From contig BFEA01000010.1 of the NCBI GenBank assembly GCA_003427395.1, forward strand, positions 4,985,719-5,022,521: DNA of 36,803 nucleotides, given 5' to 3'. The position numbers and the translations under genes were made by a program. This document shows, in pieces, positions 1 through 11,406 of the stretch. This DNA comes from Chara braunii. Its lineage: Eukaryota; Streptophyta; Charophyceae; Charales; Characeae. Within the stretch, counting starts at the first letter, position 1. Every line of letters starts with the position of its first letter. Under the pieces are notes generated by a model that saw nothing but the letters and a program-made list of their open reading frames with translations, had not been told where the DNA came from and made no database searches.

Positions 1-812
1 ACACAAGGGGAAAGTTCACCGAACTATCACAAGATGAATCGCAACTTACCCAAACACCCAAATCAGTCAAAACACAAAGTTTGAAGCATCAACACAAGGG
101 GAAAGTTCACCGAACTATCACAAGATGAATCGCAACTTACCCAAGCACCCAAATCAGTGAAAACACAAGTTTTGAAGCATCAACACAAGGGGAAAGTTCA
201 CCGAACTATCACAAGATGAATCGCAACTTACCCAAGCACCCAAATCAGTGAAAATACAAAGTTTGAAACATCAACACAAAGGGAAAGTTCACCGAAGTAT
301 CACAAGATGAATCGCAACTTACCCAAGCACCCAAATCAGTGAAAACACAAAGTTTGAAACATCAACACAAAGGGAAAGTTCACCGAACTATCACAAGATG
401 AATCGCAACACCCCAGGCACCCAAATCAGCAAAATGACAAGTTTGACATCATCTACACTAGGGGAAACATCACCGAAGTATCACAAGATGCAGCGCAACA
501 CTCCTAGGCACCCAAATCAACAAAATGGCAAGTTTGACATCATCTACAATAGGGGAAACATCACCGAAGTATCACTAGATGCAGCGCAACACCCCCAGGT
601 ACCCAAATCAACAAAATGGCAAGTTTGACATCATCTACACTAGGGGAAACATCACCGAAGTATCCCAAGATGAAGCGCAACACCCCCAGGCACCCAAATC
701 AACAAAATGACAAGTTCGATATCATCTACACTAGGGGAAACATCACCGAAGTATCACAAGGTGAAACGCAATACATACACGCACCCAAATCAACAAAAAT
801 CGCAGTTTTGAC
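1..812. repeat. 91-bp minisatellite, nine tandem units
   Basis: Nine head-to-tail units start at about 1, 92, 183, 274, 365, 455, 546, 637 and 728, so the period is 91 bp with one 90-bp step. Each unit carries a conserved core beginning ACACAAGGGGAAAGTTCACC or its variant ACACTAGGGGAAACATCACC. The first five units form one subtype (CAACTTACCCAAGCACCC) and the last four another (CAACACCCCCAGGCACCC), which suggests local amplification after divergence. The array is cut by the left edge of the window, so its true length is unknown. Because 91 is not a multiple of three, the short open frames in it are not evidence of coding. Confidence 0.95.
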
Positions 813-1000
813 AAGAGGAAGAGGGGGAGAAGGAGGAGAGGAAGAAAGAAAGAAAAGGAAGAAGAAGAGGGAGAAGAAGAGAAGAAGAAGAAGAAGAAGA
901 GGAAGAAAGGAGGAAACAAGAAGGAGAAGAGGAAGAAGGAGAAGTAGAAGAAGAAGGAGAAGAAGAAGACGAAGAAGAAGAAGAAGAAGGAGGAGGCCTC
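813..1000. repeat. GAA/GGA-rich purine microsatellite
   Basis: An almost pure purine strand of GAA, GAAG and GGA repeats directly abuts the minisatellite. It yields arginine/glutamate-rich open frames on plus and leucine/serine-rich ones on minus, which are low-complexity artefacts. Long GAA tracts can form triplex DNA. I see no gene here. Confidence 0.95.
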
Positions 1001-1561
1001 CCTCCTTTTTCACTCACCTCTCGCTGGTCTCTAGGCAGTGGAGTCCCAATGCTTGGTCCTAGCCTCCTGAGTATGGCTTTTCCTCCCTCCCAAGCTCTCC
1101 CCTCCTTCCCTAACACCTCTCCTCTAGCTATGACAGGCTCCTACCTCTAAATCTGTGGAGTCCTTCCCTCTAGAAGGGCTAAGGGGACCCCTTTCAGCTT
1201 CTCCTCCTACCTCATAGCCTGAGGGCTATGGCGGATCACCTCCCTTGCCTTTCTCTAGCCTCTAGACCTCCTCCCTCAGCCCTATCACCATAGCAAGACT
1301 CCAGGCTAGCTCCGCCTCTCACTCCCTTGCTTCACTTCCACTCGGACTCTCTCCTAGACTCATTTGGGCAGCATGGGCACCTCTCATGCTCAAATGAGAG
1401 TGGCGGCCTGCACCTCCAGCTTATGTAGGCTGGAACAGGTGCACCGCCCAACCTCTAGGCCTCTCCAAGTGCCTCTAGGTGGAGCGAGGTACCCCAAAGG
1501 CCAAATTTCCGGTTTCGGCCTCTCCGAGGGTACCTGGACCTTATTTTGGCCAGATACATGC

Positions 1562-1590
1562 AGTCCGAGAGGCTGGTACCCTCTCGGACT
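1562..1590. repeat. Perfect 11-bp stem hairpin
   Basis: Arms AGTCCGAGAGG (1562-1572) and CCTCTCGGACT (1580-1590) are exact reverse complements around the 7-base spacer CTGGTAC. Confidence 0.9.
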
Positions 1591-1671
1591 ACCCCTTAGC
1601 CTACCCCTGCCTCTTTTTGCCTCAAAAAGTGCTGCCTGGGTTGGCCGTTGCATTTTTCCAAGCGGCGGCAC

Positions 1672-1701
1672 AGATCTCAGTCTTGGATTTGGCTGAGATC
1701 T
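1672..1701. repeat. Perfect 9-bp stem hairpin
   Basis: AGATCTCAG (1672-1680) and CTGAGATCT (1693-1701) are exact reverse complements around a 12-base spacer. A further short one, TGGCCCAA/TTGGGCCA with spacer ACC, lies at 1790-1808. Confidence 0.9.
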
Positions 1702-2013
1702 ATGATTCTCATCATTCCGAGTTACTCCAAGCCCCCCCTTGCTCCAAATTTGAGTCTTTTGCTCCAATTTTCAATTTTTTTGATGTAGCTGGCCCAAACC
1801 TTGGGCCAAGTACGCAGTTTTGCCTTGTTCCTCTCTTTGTTTTCCCTCCATTTTGCAGCCAACTCATTCCGGAGCTAGCCGTTTTGTGTCAGCCCACAAA
1901 AAATGGCTAGATCTCCTTTACCATGGGATCAGATTTCAGATCTATGGTCCAAAAAGAAACCGGCCAACTCTCATCAGCATTGTTCCTTAATTTTGTTGCT
2001 TTAATTAAGATAT

Positions 2014-2050
2014 TTGCAGAGATAATGCCCCAAGGGCCTTATCTCTGCAA
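2014..2050. repeat. 17-position stem, 3-base loop hairpin
   Basis: TTGCAGAGATAA (2014-2025) pairs perfectly with TTATCTCTGCAA (2039-2050). After one T/C mismatch, GCCC (2027-2030) pairs with GGGC (2034-2037) around the loop CAA. Sixteen of 17 stem positions pair, so it would extrude as a cruciform or fold as RNA. I see no flanking gene. Confidence 0.92.
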
Positions 2051-2231
2051 TCCGGACTGCACTCCTAGGATTTAGGAGGGATGAGGTCATCATTGGGACC
2101 TGCCCATCCCTACTGCTGCAGTCCCAACCTGACGGCACATTTTCCTCCACCCATTCCTCCTCCTTTGTCTCATTCTCCCCCTTTTTCTCCCTTTTCCTCT
2201 CCCTCTTTCTTTTATTGCTATAGGGACAAGT

Positions 2232-2268
2232 GTCCAACAGCTATTTCTCCTCTTTCTGGCTGTTGGAC
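2232..2268. repeat. Perfect 10-bp stem hairpin
   Basis: GTCCAACAGC (2232-2241) and GCTGTTGGAC (2259-2268) are exact reverse complements around a 17-base pyrimidine-rich spacer. Confidence 0.9.
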
Positions 2269-2958
2269 TTCACCCAAGGTCTGTTTTTGTAGCCGGCACA
2301 TGGCCGTTGCACCTCGGACTGCAGTAGCGGCACCCCCAAGGCCAAAGGGGGCTCCTTTTTGCTGCCGCCACTTCCAGTTAGAGACCCCCTTGCTTCGATT
2401 CTCTCCGGCCAGCCCTTTTTCCACGTGGAGCCCTTGGAACTTCGTTTTTTTTGGCCTGGCCGATCCAGGATACTCGGACTGCTACCCGGCCCCCCCTTTA
2501 CTGCCACTACTCCCTCTCCTCTTTTCCTTCGGCACCTCCCGCCTGTGCTTGCTGCGGCGGTACTTAGTATTTTCATTCGGACACCTCGCCCGGACGGTCC
2601 CGTCCATCCGGCGTTATGTTATTTTATTTTTGTTTGTTGTTACGTTTGATCCAGGGTCCCCTTGGGTCGCCCCAGGTGCCTTCCGTCTTTCCCGCCTCAC
2701 ATCGGTCTCCTTCGTTCTATCGTCAATTTTCGTCAGCACCCGACTTCTCCTCTTTTTCTTATTGTCTCTTGTCTCTCCCCTTTTTCCGGCGTCGTCCCGG
2801 GTGACGTCCCGCTCTCGTGTACTCCCCTTGGGTCGGTCGCCCTTTATTCTGCCGACGGCTGCGGTCTTCTGCCCCCGTCAGCGACTCCCGACACTTTATC
2901 CTGTCGATACCCGTCCTGCTGGTGGTTCCGCTGGTGCCGTCATTTTTTCTAGGCCCAC

Positions 2959-3163
2959 GCGGTCCCTGGCACTTTGGCCCGCCTGCATTACGTCTTTCCC
3001 TTGGTCTCACGCGGTTCCCGGTACTTTGCCCTGCCGGCACCACGCCGTCCCCTGGTCCCGCGTGGTCCCCGACTCTTTGTCGTGCCGGTACCGCCCCATC
3101 CTCCGATCCCATGTAGTCCCTGGCATTCCTGCCCCACCTGTACCACATCTTCCCTTGGTGCTC
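2959..3163. repeat. 51-bp diverged tandem repeat, four units
   Basis: Units start near 2959, 3011, 3062 and 3113 with the shared opening GNGGTCCCNGG followed by a CTTTGCCCTGCCGG-like core. Units differ at many positions. A possible fifth, more diverged unit lies near 2881. Confidence 0.75.
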
Positions 3164-3627
3164 TTGACGTCCTTCCGCCTTAGGGTGGTCTCCGCCCCCC
3201 TCATTCCCTTTGTATCCCACACGCCGTTCCGCTCCGGGCGCCGGTTCCCCCTAACCTGCGATCTCCTCGGCCCACCTGCCGCCGCGTCGTGTCAGCGCCT
3301 TACGCCCTGTCTCTTCCCAATTTCTTCCTTCCCTTGCTGCGCACCTCTCATGCTGCTACCAACTTCCCGACGGCCATCCTCCGTCCTTGGGGAAGAAGTC
3401 GCCGTTGCTATTCTCTCATATTCCTTTGCCGCTTTCCGCTTAGATAATTCCTCTCTAGCTTTGGCGGTCTTGACGACTCCGGACAGCCTCTAGCCTCCTA
3501 CTGTCTGTACTCACACTTTCGATCTTTTCACCATTCCTGCCTCCGATTTTCTCTGCCGTGCACAAATTGGTCGTATACAGTCTCTCGAGTGACGGGAAAC
3601 CATTTGGGACTCGCCAGTCCCGACACC

Positions 3628-4621
3628 GGGAAAGTACAGGCCCGGTACTAACCCGAATTCCTACTACTACCCTAACTGCCTATAGCAGGCATGGGCTACC
3701 CCTAGGACAGACAGGCCCTAAGCGGCCTATGCTGCTAGACAGTCCTATAGCCTATAGCCGGGTCCGGTAGAGGCCGAAAGGCCGAAACAACAACGGTACC
3801 AGTCGGTCAGTCAGTCCGGTCTAGGTCTAGGTTAGATTAGTGAATCTATTGATAGTTTGGAAAAAAATCGGTTGAGGACTTTTGGCAATTCATTTTCGCA
3901 TCGCAGTGTTGGTGGCCAACCAAGTTTTGTAGCGCTGAAGGTCTGAGGCGGCATCCCAGACTTCAGCTTGGTGATGACAGCCATAGCTGGCCTCTAAGAG
4001 GTTGCTAGAGCTGGGGTACTCTCAGCGCATCTACCCCCGAGGGTATCTGCGTGCGGCAGGGCTATTCTGAGGCTCTTCGGAGGGTATTGGTGGATGCTGT
4101 TGTTGGCGCCCTACGTCGCAGGGCTTCTGTAGCAGCGAGGCAGCCATAGCTGCCTTCTTCTTCATCGGAATGACTCATCGGCACTGAGGACTTCATCGCA
4201 GTTCAGGATCTTCATCTTGGTGGATGGCGCTTGCCTCTGGGAGGCTGTTTCAGTGTGGCGCTAGTCTCTGAGAGTGGGGTATTGGGTGTAGTGTGTGGTT
4301 ATGAGGTGGCGAGATATTGAGTTGAACTCTGTAACGATAATTGGGGTTAATCGAGTTGAGTTGGCTTATCATCAGTGTTATATTCCGACTGTGATCTTCG
4401 CAGTGTCATCTTGTGATTGGTTGTTGGGAGTTTGTCAGAGAGAGAGAAACAATGTGTGTATTCTCCCCATCTGTGCATGGTTGACATTTCGTTGCTTATC
4501 TCTGGTCTGTGTACAGTGTGGACTCTGTCTCCTCTCCCCTTGTCTTGTGCATGTATGGGCATGTGTGAGATACTCTGTGCGTGAGTGGCGAGGAAATCGT
4601 CAGACAACCAAGTTCATAACA
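3628..4621 (+). repeat. 5' LTR of element A
   Basis: Direct repeat of 11643-12635. It ends in TAACA just before the primer site. The first two bases are GG here and TG in the partner LTR, so the canonical TG terminus has been lost in this copy. It carries short palindromes such as AGGCAG-CCATAG-CTGCCT at 4138-4155. Confidence 0.93.
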
Positions 4622-4623
4622 GT

Positions 4624-4635
4624 TGGTATCGGAGC
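4624..4635 (+). promoter_or_regulatory. tRNA primer-binding site of element A
   Basis: TGGTATCGGAGC begins two bases after the LTR end. It is one base from the initiator-methionine tRNA primer site of land-plant elements (TGGTATCAGAGC). The same variant is seen in element D and, with one extra G, in element C. Confidence 0.88.
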
Positions 4636-6166
4636 GGGATCCGACTTGGAGCACTGAGGGTTGAGCGCAACAGAGGCATCTTCTCCTTCTGGCTCTACCT
4701 GGCGAGAAGATCCATGTGGGATCTCCATCTTCAGTGATAATACAGAGAGAGGAGAAGACCTACAAGCGGTGATTGCAAGGAATCAGTGTGCGATTAATCA
4801 GGTGCCCTGAGCCTGTCTGAGCGCCCGACAAGATTGGGTGAGAACAGGGGTATTTCGCCTTCCACCCTTCTGAGCTCAGTTCATGACTGGGTTCAGGGTG
4901 GCGAATTACACCCTAATCCAGAGATAACTGGGTGGCGGCATCAAACCCAGTATAGCGCTGAGGGAGAATTGATCGCAGGATCAGTCTCCTGTTGAATTAG
5001 CCCTAATCAGGGCTAAATTTAGCACCAGCGGCTTACCTTTGCAATGGCGAGAAATCTTCAGGAGAGTTCTCTAGAGCCACTGGATCAAATTCTCTGAATC
5101 TGGCACTTGGGGTTGAAGCGCCACATGGTACTGAGCACGATCAACAAGTTTCAGGAGATTCTACATGTGGGGATCAGTGGAGGAGTTCCTGCCAAAAAGT
5201 GGCGAGATTAGGGTCTCTGTCAGCCATAGCAAGAACTTCATCATCCACTAGAGTAAACACTGCAAGTGAGTGTGTTCCGTGTAAATCCCTGAGTAGTGAT
5301 AGTTTAGAAGCAGTAGGGTTTGAATTGATGGTCTATCTGTCAGTAGGGTCTCAATTTATGAATTGTCTGACTGCAAGACAGCCATAGCCATCTTCTTCCT
5401 TCTCACCCTGACCCATATCTCACCATTTGTTGACCCTTTCTGACTCAAATTTGTTCTGGGACTGTATGACAGTATTGCGCTGCACCCTGTATGATCAGTC
5501 TGTGACTTCTGTACAGAAAAAGTATTAATACTGTGAATCTTAGTTTTGCGCTGAGTCTATTTTTAGCCGGTGCTATCTAGGGTCAGTCAAAACTTAGGAT
5601 CTGTCCGTCAGAATTCAAGTCTGTCAGTCTGGGGTGAATCACAATTCAGTATTTGTCATCTGTGCCAAAGCGCTTGTCCAGAATCAATGAATTTGAGTAG
5701 TTATAGTGAAATACAGTAAATCGTTGTGTTAGTAAGTATTTTTGTTGATGTCAACAATGGTGAAATTTGAGTCTAGGGCTGTTAGGGTCTAGTCTACTGC
5801 ATCGCTGCTACTTGTTGCTCTGTTTCAGTCATTTCTTGTCTGTATCTATCTTTACCACTGATTGTCTTTGTTTTCTGATGGGCTCTGGAATGTTAGTGAT
5901 CCCTAGAATGTACTGAAAGTGTATGTTTCAACTTCAGTGATGGTTCGGCGTCAGATATAGGAAATCGTTAGTGAATGATTTTACTGGACTTTCAGTCTGT
6001 CTGATTGCTGACCCCAGGGATTGTATTCTAACCCTAACCATTTGTGCCTATTGACCCACCTTACCTGCGGAATTGATAGTGCAACGATTTTTGAGTGTCT
6101 GAGTGGATTGCAAATCGCTGCACCTCTTGCTGTCTAACCTTTTGTTAATTGTTTCTGAAGGGGAAA
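4636..6166 (+). other. Long untranslated leader of element A
   Basis: About 1.5 kb between primer site and gag with no open frame of interest. Such leaders in LTR elements normally hold packaging and dimerisation signals, but I cannot point to them. It includes two CCATAGC motifs (5224 and 5382) like those in the LTR. Confidence 0.7.
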
Positions 6167-7939
6167 ATGGCTGACGCCACTGACTCGGGTGAGGGGCAGG
6201 TAGAGATTGTGGTTAAGGGAGAAGAAAAACCTTCCCCCTCTACTCCTCTCCCTCCTCCTCTCACCCCTGCTCAGCAGCGAAAGAGAAAAATTGAGGCAAA
6301 ACTGCGAGAGCAACATGCGATGCTCGCAGAGGCTGAGAGACAGGAGGTGGCTGAACTGGAAGCTGCAACAGACGCCTCTAGGAAGGAGTTTCTGCTGCAG
6401 CAGGCTGAGAAGACTGTGACAGATGAACGGGTGGCCCAGTGTACCAGGTACTTGGCTTAGCTGGTGATTCTGCAAAACAAAACCACGGCCAGTCACTTTA
6501 CTAACTGGGATGATTGTATACAGCGCCTGGAGCGCAGGATGGATGAACTGGGGGCTCAGCAGTCCAAGATACTGGACGCGATCCAGAATCTGACTGCTCA
6601 GTTAACCGCAGCCAACTTGATTGCCCCTGTGATATCATCTCCAAAACCCAAACAGTTTTCCCCGCTTCCTTCACCTCCTCCCTCTCCTCATGGTTATCAT
6701 CCGTCATCTCCCTCCACCTCCTCCCACTCTAAAGCCAAACCTCCTCCCACTTTTGCTGCCGTTGTTGCAGGGGATCAGCGAGGACCCAAGATCCCTGCGC
6801 CCAACAAGTTTAGGGGCGATGACCCCAAAACTGATGTTGGGGATTGGGCTGCCGGAACCCGGGCCTATCTGAAGGGTTTCGTGTGCCCAGAACAGCAGAA
6901 AGTGGCCACCGTTGTGGGCCTGCTGGAGGACCCAACTCAGAAACGGGCTGTGTCAACAGCCAGCGGTCAGCAGCAAACATTGGAGAATTGGGCTTCAGCG
7001 TTGGGAGTGGGGAAACTTTTGCAGGCCCTGGAGGACCGCTTTGCAGACAAGGAGAGAGCACGCAAGGCTGCTGACAAGATTACACGTTTGGGTCAGCAGC
7101 GCTATAGCAGCAGTCTGCAATCCTTGTTTGCAGAGTTTGAACAGTTAACCTCCACCCCTGGTCTGATCATGTTTGATGATGATTTACCGACCAACTTCTG
7201 CAGGGCTGCGCCTGAGAAGTTTGTTGTGGCATTGTATAGCGCAGGGCATAAGGATTGGAGATCCTTCGGCCGTGCAACCTCGGATATGGAAGCCAAGCTC
7301 CATGTCCAGGCCCCCTCCAGTGACAGGAGAAAAGGCGCTTTCCCTCGCGGTGGTAGAAAGGGAAAAGCGGTCTTTGTGCATGCAGGGTCTGACACAGCTT
7401 CTGATTCAGGATCCCGGCCTGGTACACCGCCAGAGGGGACTGCATCAGCTGTTGTTTCAGATGTTGCAGCGGCCATGCAAGCTGCAGGCTGCGCTGGGAG
7501 CCTTTCAGAAGGTCGGGTCTTCTTCCAGCACAGCCTCCAGCAGCCAGGGGAAGAGCAAGGGGCGTCGCTCTTCTACCCCTGCCCGGCGCCCTAACCTGCC
7601 AAGAGACACCGTTTCCCAGCTGACCCCCTGAATCCCAACACTCTCCCTTGGCATGATCTGAAAATTCAAGAGGGGGTGTGGAGAAAGAGGAAGGAGAGGG
7701 GGGTTTGCTTGAGATGTGAGGGGCAGCACTTCCTCAAGGACTGTCCCTACATGCCAAGCCTAGCACAGTCAAAAAAATTGAAGCTGACCCTGGAGACTGC
7801 AGTTCCCTCCAGTGCTGCATGTTCATCTGTTGATGGCGATGCACCTGCAGCAGCTTCAGTTGAGACTTTGAGTGACTATCCCAGTGTGGGGACTGCGCGG
7901 GCAGCATCCTTCTCCTGTAAGGATCCTGACCCGGATTAG
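6167..7939 (+). pseudogene. gag: Element A gag (capsid/nucleocapsid), disrupted
   Basis: Structural protein that would form the retrotransposon particle. I take the ATG at 6167 (context AAAATGG). Order: acidic N-terminus; a charged coiled-coil segment around residues 40-95; a Pro/Ser-rich linker; a capsid-like part beginning near the FRGDDPKTDVGDW motif (about 6812); a basic Ser/Arg-rich stretch; and a zinc knuckle at 7706-7744 (CLRC-EGQ-H-FLKD-C). The knuckle has CX2CX3HX4C spacing, one residue shorter than the usual CX2CX4HX4C. An in-frame TAG at 6458 splits the gene. Between about 7485 and 7595 the meaningful frame shifts and then returns, so two compensating indels are likely. A TAG at 7937 separates gag from the protease. 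Confidence 0.88.
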
Positions 7940-8341
7940 GAACCGGAGCAGTCTGAGCTTTGGTCCCTTGCTGCTTTTTTCTTTCATCTGAAAGAACAAA
8001 AGAAGTGCAAGTCTGATCTCATCCTACTTCGGCCCTTGATCAACCATCTCAGAATCAAAGGGTTATTGGACTGTGGGGCCACCAGAAATTTCATATCTCC
8101 CAGTGCAGTTAAGAAACTGCATCTGGGCATGAAAGTTGTACAGCTGCAGCAACCGCTGCATGTCAGGATAGGTGACTCCACTGTTCTTACTATCAGGGAG
8201 AAGGTCAGAGGCATACCTGTTACCTTCAACAGCGCTGGAGAAGTCAGACATAGTCTGAAATTCTACATCTTCCCTGATTTGCCCTTTGATCTGGTATTCT
8301 CTATGCAGTGGCTGAAAGCAGTCAACCCAAGGATCGACTGA
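7940..8341 (+). pseudogene. pol: Element A aspartic protease region
   Basis: Retropepsin-like protease that would mature Gag-Pol. The active-site motif reads LLDCGATRNFIS, with catalytic Asp at 8069-8071 in a DCGAT setting (family D-S/T-G-A). The distal part reads LPFDLVFSMQWL, matching the family's LGMDWL strand. It is in the same frame as gag and RT. A TGA at 8339 follows the residues PRID, where related elements usually have Trp, so a TGG-to-TGA change is likely. Active-site residues look intact. Confidence 0.85.
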
Positions 8342-10009
8342 CAGATCCCTAAGGTTGAGCTGCCTAACAGCAAGGGGGTGTATCAGCCATGCATGATTGC
8401 TGTTGAACACCACCCTAAGACCTCTTGCTGCTGCTTGAGAGCGAGGGAGTTTTATGCTCTCTCACGCCAGTATGATCATGAGCGTCTGTTTCTAGCTCTG
8501 GTCAAGCAGACAAACACTCCCCCTGTTTCCTGTCCTCCTGAGATACAGCAGGTGGTTGACCAGTATGCTGATCTGATGCATGAGCCCTTTGGATTACCCA
8601 ACCGGCCAACCAAGCATCACATCGAGCTGCTGCCTGGAGCGGTCCCTCCCAAGGGCCGCATCTACAGGATGTTCCCTGCTGAGCTTGAGGAGCTCAGAAA
8701 GCAGTTTGAGACCCTGACCAGCAAGGGCTGGATTAAACCCAGCACATCTGAATTCGGTGCACCTGTTCTCTTTGTGCCCAAGGGGAACGGCGATTTCAGG
8801 ATGTGCATTGACTACAGGGGTCTCAACAAGATCACTAGGAAGAGTACTGAGCCATTTCCTAGGATCGACGACCTTCTGGACATGGTGCAGGGCTGCACAG
8901 TGTTCAGCAAAGTCGACCTCAAATCTGGTTACCACCAGATTGAGATGGCAGAGGAGGATGTCTACAAGACAGTCTTCAAGACCAGGTATGGTACTTACGA
9001 GTTCCTGGTCATGCCATTTGGACTTTGCAATGCCCCAGACACTTTCCAAACAGAGATGCACCGCATCTTCAGGCCTTACCTGAACAAGTTTATGATTGTC
9101 TACCTGGATGATATCCTCGTATTCAGCAAAACTGTCAGGGAACATGCGGAGCACTTGGCTCTAGTCCTCCAGTCGTGACGTGACAGCCAGTATAAGATCA
9201 ACAGAGAGAAGTCCTCTTTTGGAGTTCCCTCTGTCATCTATCAGGGTCATGTAATATCTGGAGATGGCCTGGCTCCTGAAGCGGCCAAGATTGCTGCTAT
9301 TCAGGAGTGGCCCCAGCCTCAGACAGTGAGGGATGTTCGGTCCTTCATGGGTTTGGCCTCCTACTACATAAAGTTTGTCAGGAACTTTTTTGCAGTGGTT
9401 GCACCCCTGACTAACCTGACAAAGAAGGACACTCCCTTACTTTGGTCCCTCCACTGTCAGTTGGCCTTCACACGACTCAAGAAGGCCTTGACTCGTGTGC
9501 CTGTCCTGAAGCTACCTGACCCCACTTTGCCATTTATCCTGACCACTGACGCCAGTCAGTATAGCATAGGGGCAATGCTTCAGCAGGATGATGGGAATGC
9601 TCTACGACCTGTAGAATTCATGAGTAAGAAGATCAAGACTCAAAAGCTCTAGGACTCTACCTACGAGAAAGAGCTGTATGCTCTTGTATGTGCCCTGAAA
9701 CATTGGAAGCACTTTCTCCTGGGAAGGCACTTCAAGATCTTTTCAGATCACTCCACCCTGCAATGGATGAAGTCCCAGGAAGAGTTGAACGATAAACTGG
9801 CACGGTATATTCAGTTCATTGACATGTTTGACTTTGAACTGAAGCATAAGAAGGGCTGCTACAATAAGGTAGCAGATGCCCTCTCTCGTAGGCCTGACTC
9901 TTTTGCGCTGATCTCCGCTACTCACTCCTTTGGAGAGGAGACCCGTCAGACCATTGCTCGTCTACTGCCTCAGGACGAGACTTTCGGACCCATTGTCAGG
10001 AATAGTTAA
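8342..10009 (+). pseudogene. pol: Element A reverse transcriptase and RNase H
   Basis: Copies element RNA into DNA and removes the RNA strand. RT landmarks: [21 protein letters not shown] near 8756-8818, [11 protein letters not shown] near 8920-8942, [10 protein letters not shown] near 9008-9037, and the catalytic YLDD box at 9101-9112, intact. RNase H landmarks: TTDAS at 9541-9555, TYEKELYALVCAL near 9660, FSDHSTLQW near 9738 and VADALSRR near 9870. One frame is kept throughout but is interrupted by TGA at 9176 and TAG at 9650. At about 10005 the frame shifts by one into the integrase frame. The domain order and motifs are typical of gypsy/chromovirus-like elements. Confidence 0.95.
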
Positions 10010-11406
10010 AATCAATAAAAAAGGCCATCATCTGCAAGCAGAATCCTAACTCTAAACCAGGCTATGCTCTGAGTTTAGATCTGTTGTACACTTACAACAG
10101 AGGTGAGGAACGCTTGTGCATTCCCCAGGACTAGCGGCTCAGGACACTGCTGATGTCAGAGTGTCATGATGCCCGTGGACATTTTGAGTTCCTAAAGTCT
10201 TATGCAGCCCTGTCGCAGCGCTTCTTCTGGAAGGAGATGCGGAATAATATGCTGCGTTATGTGGACACCTGTGAGCTCTGCCAAAGGAACAAGGTTCGGC
10301 GTAAACCTCCTTTGGGACTGCTCAAACCCTTACCCATACCTGATGGCCCTACTGAATCTGTGTCGATAGACTTCACAGATTTAGGCAAGACCACCCCTCG
10401 TGGCATGCGTCAGGTTATGGTCTGCGTGGACAGGTTCTCCAAATACGCAGAGTTCATCCCCTTGCCAGAGGTAGCTAGAGTACCGACTGTGAGAGCAGCC
10501 TTCTCTGAGAGGTGGGTGACACACCATGGAACGCCCACTTCCATAGTCAGTGATCGAGACCCCAGATTTTGCAGCGATGAGTGGCATTCCTACTGTAAGG
10601 ACTATCTGCACTCAAGATTGGACATGACTTATGGTCGTCATCCTGAAGCCAATGGTTTGGCTGAGGTGATGAACCAAGTCTTATTCCAGCTGCTGCGTCC
10701 TGTCATCTCTCCAGATCAACAGGACTGGGATCTTCACTTAGCGAGGGCACAGCTCATGTATAACATGTTTGTCCACTCCTCGACAGGGTTCAGTCCCTAC
10801 CGGTTACATTGGGGACGTGAACCACGACAGTCTCTCGATGATATCATCGATAAGGCTAAGCCTGATCTGACCCCAGGCACAACAGAGTTTGTCAGGCGCT
10901 ATCGTCTAGATGTAGAAAGAGCCCGCGCGAACTTGTTCAAAGCCCAAAAGGCTATGATTGAACAAGCTTATCGCCACAGGCGGCCTTCCCCCATCCGCAC
11001 TGGTGATCATGTCTGGGTGGCCAGCTCCGAGCTATCGAGGGAGGAGGATATCTCCTCCAAGCTGTTGCCACGTTACCTGGGTCCATGGCAGGTCCTAGAT
11101 ACAGTGGGAGCTGATCCCTTCGGTCCGTCGTACGTCATCGACGTCCCGCTGCATCTACCCACCTACCCGGTCTTTCATGCATCCAAGTTGCTGCCTTTTA
11201 CGCCAGCTGATGCGTTCCCAGACCGGCCCCCTCAATTCGGTCCACCCATCCCTGGTAAGGGATATGACATTGACCAGATTAAGGATGAGTGGGGCACAGG
11301 CCCTGACCGGCAGTATCTGGTCAGGTTCGCTTTCCAGCCCCCTTCTGAGAGCCGGTGGTTCTACAGAAGAGACCTGATCAAGACAGCAAAGTCCATTGTC
11401 CTGTGA
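10006..11406 (+). pseudogene. pol: Element A integrase with chromodomain-like tail
   Basis: Inserts the DNA copy into the genome. An N-terminal HHCC zinc finger spans about 10165-10290 (HDARGHFEF ... CELCQRNK). The catalytic core has Asp at 10369 (SIDFTD), Asp at 10552 (VSDRDPRF) and Glu at 10663 (GLAEVMNQ), with 36 residues between the last two, so the DDE triad is present. The C-terminal part includes the GPWQVLD and PVFHASKLLPF motifs. It ends in a YDIDQIKDEW ... WFYRRDL segment that resembles the chromodomain-type tail of chromoviruses. A TAG at 10132 interrupts the start; from 10153 to the stop at 11404 the frame is open for 417 codons. Confidence 0.95.

Larger units (their letters stand above)
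2081..3493 (+). other. 470-codon open frame, probably not a gene
   Basis: An ATG-initiated open frame of 470 codons, rich in Pro, Ser, Leu, Phe and Arg, with no domain I recognise. The strand is strongly pyrimidine-biased, which makes TAA, TAG and TGA rare and can give long frames by chance. The frame contains a 51-bp (17-codon) tandem repeat, so the repeat does not break it. Antisense frames exist too. I see no promoter or polyadenylation evidence. I favour a composition artefact; an orphan protein cannot be excluded. Confidence 0.2.
1001..3627. other. Pyrimidine-rich non-coding stretch with hairpins
   Basis: No recognisable gene or transposon protein. The plus strand is purine-poor, which removes stop codons and explains a 470-codon open frame at 2081-3493 with no recognisable domain and strongly biased composition. 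The stretch holds several strong inverted repeats (listed separately) and a 51-bp tandem repeat. Element A is inserted at its right end. Confidence 0.6.

Noticed and set aside
1-812. CRISPR array
   Set aside because: Units are contiguous 91-bp tandem repeats without unique spacers, in eukaryotic DNA.
616-1062. Arg-rich open frame through the minisatellite and GAA tract
   Set aside because: It is the direct translation of simple repeats.
2081-3493. 470-codon open frame as a host protein
   Set aside because: The purine-poor strand explains the lack of stops, the composition is extreme and no domain is seen. Kept only as a low-confidence feature.
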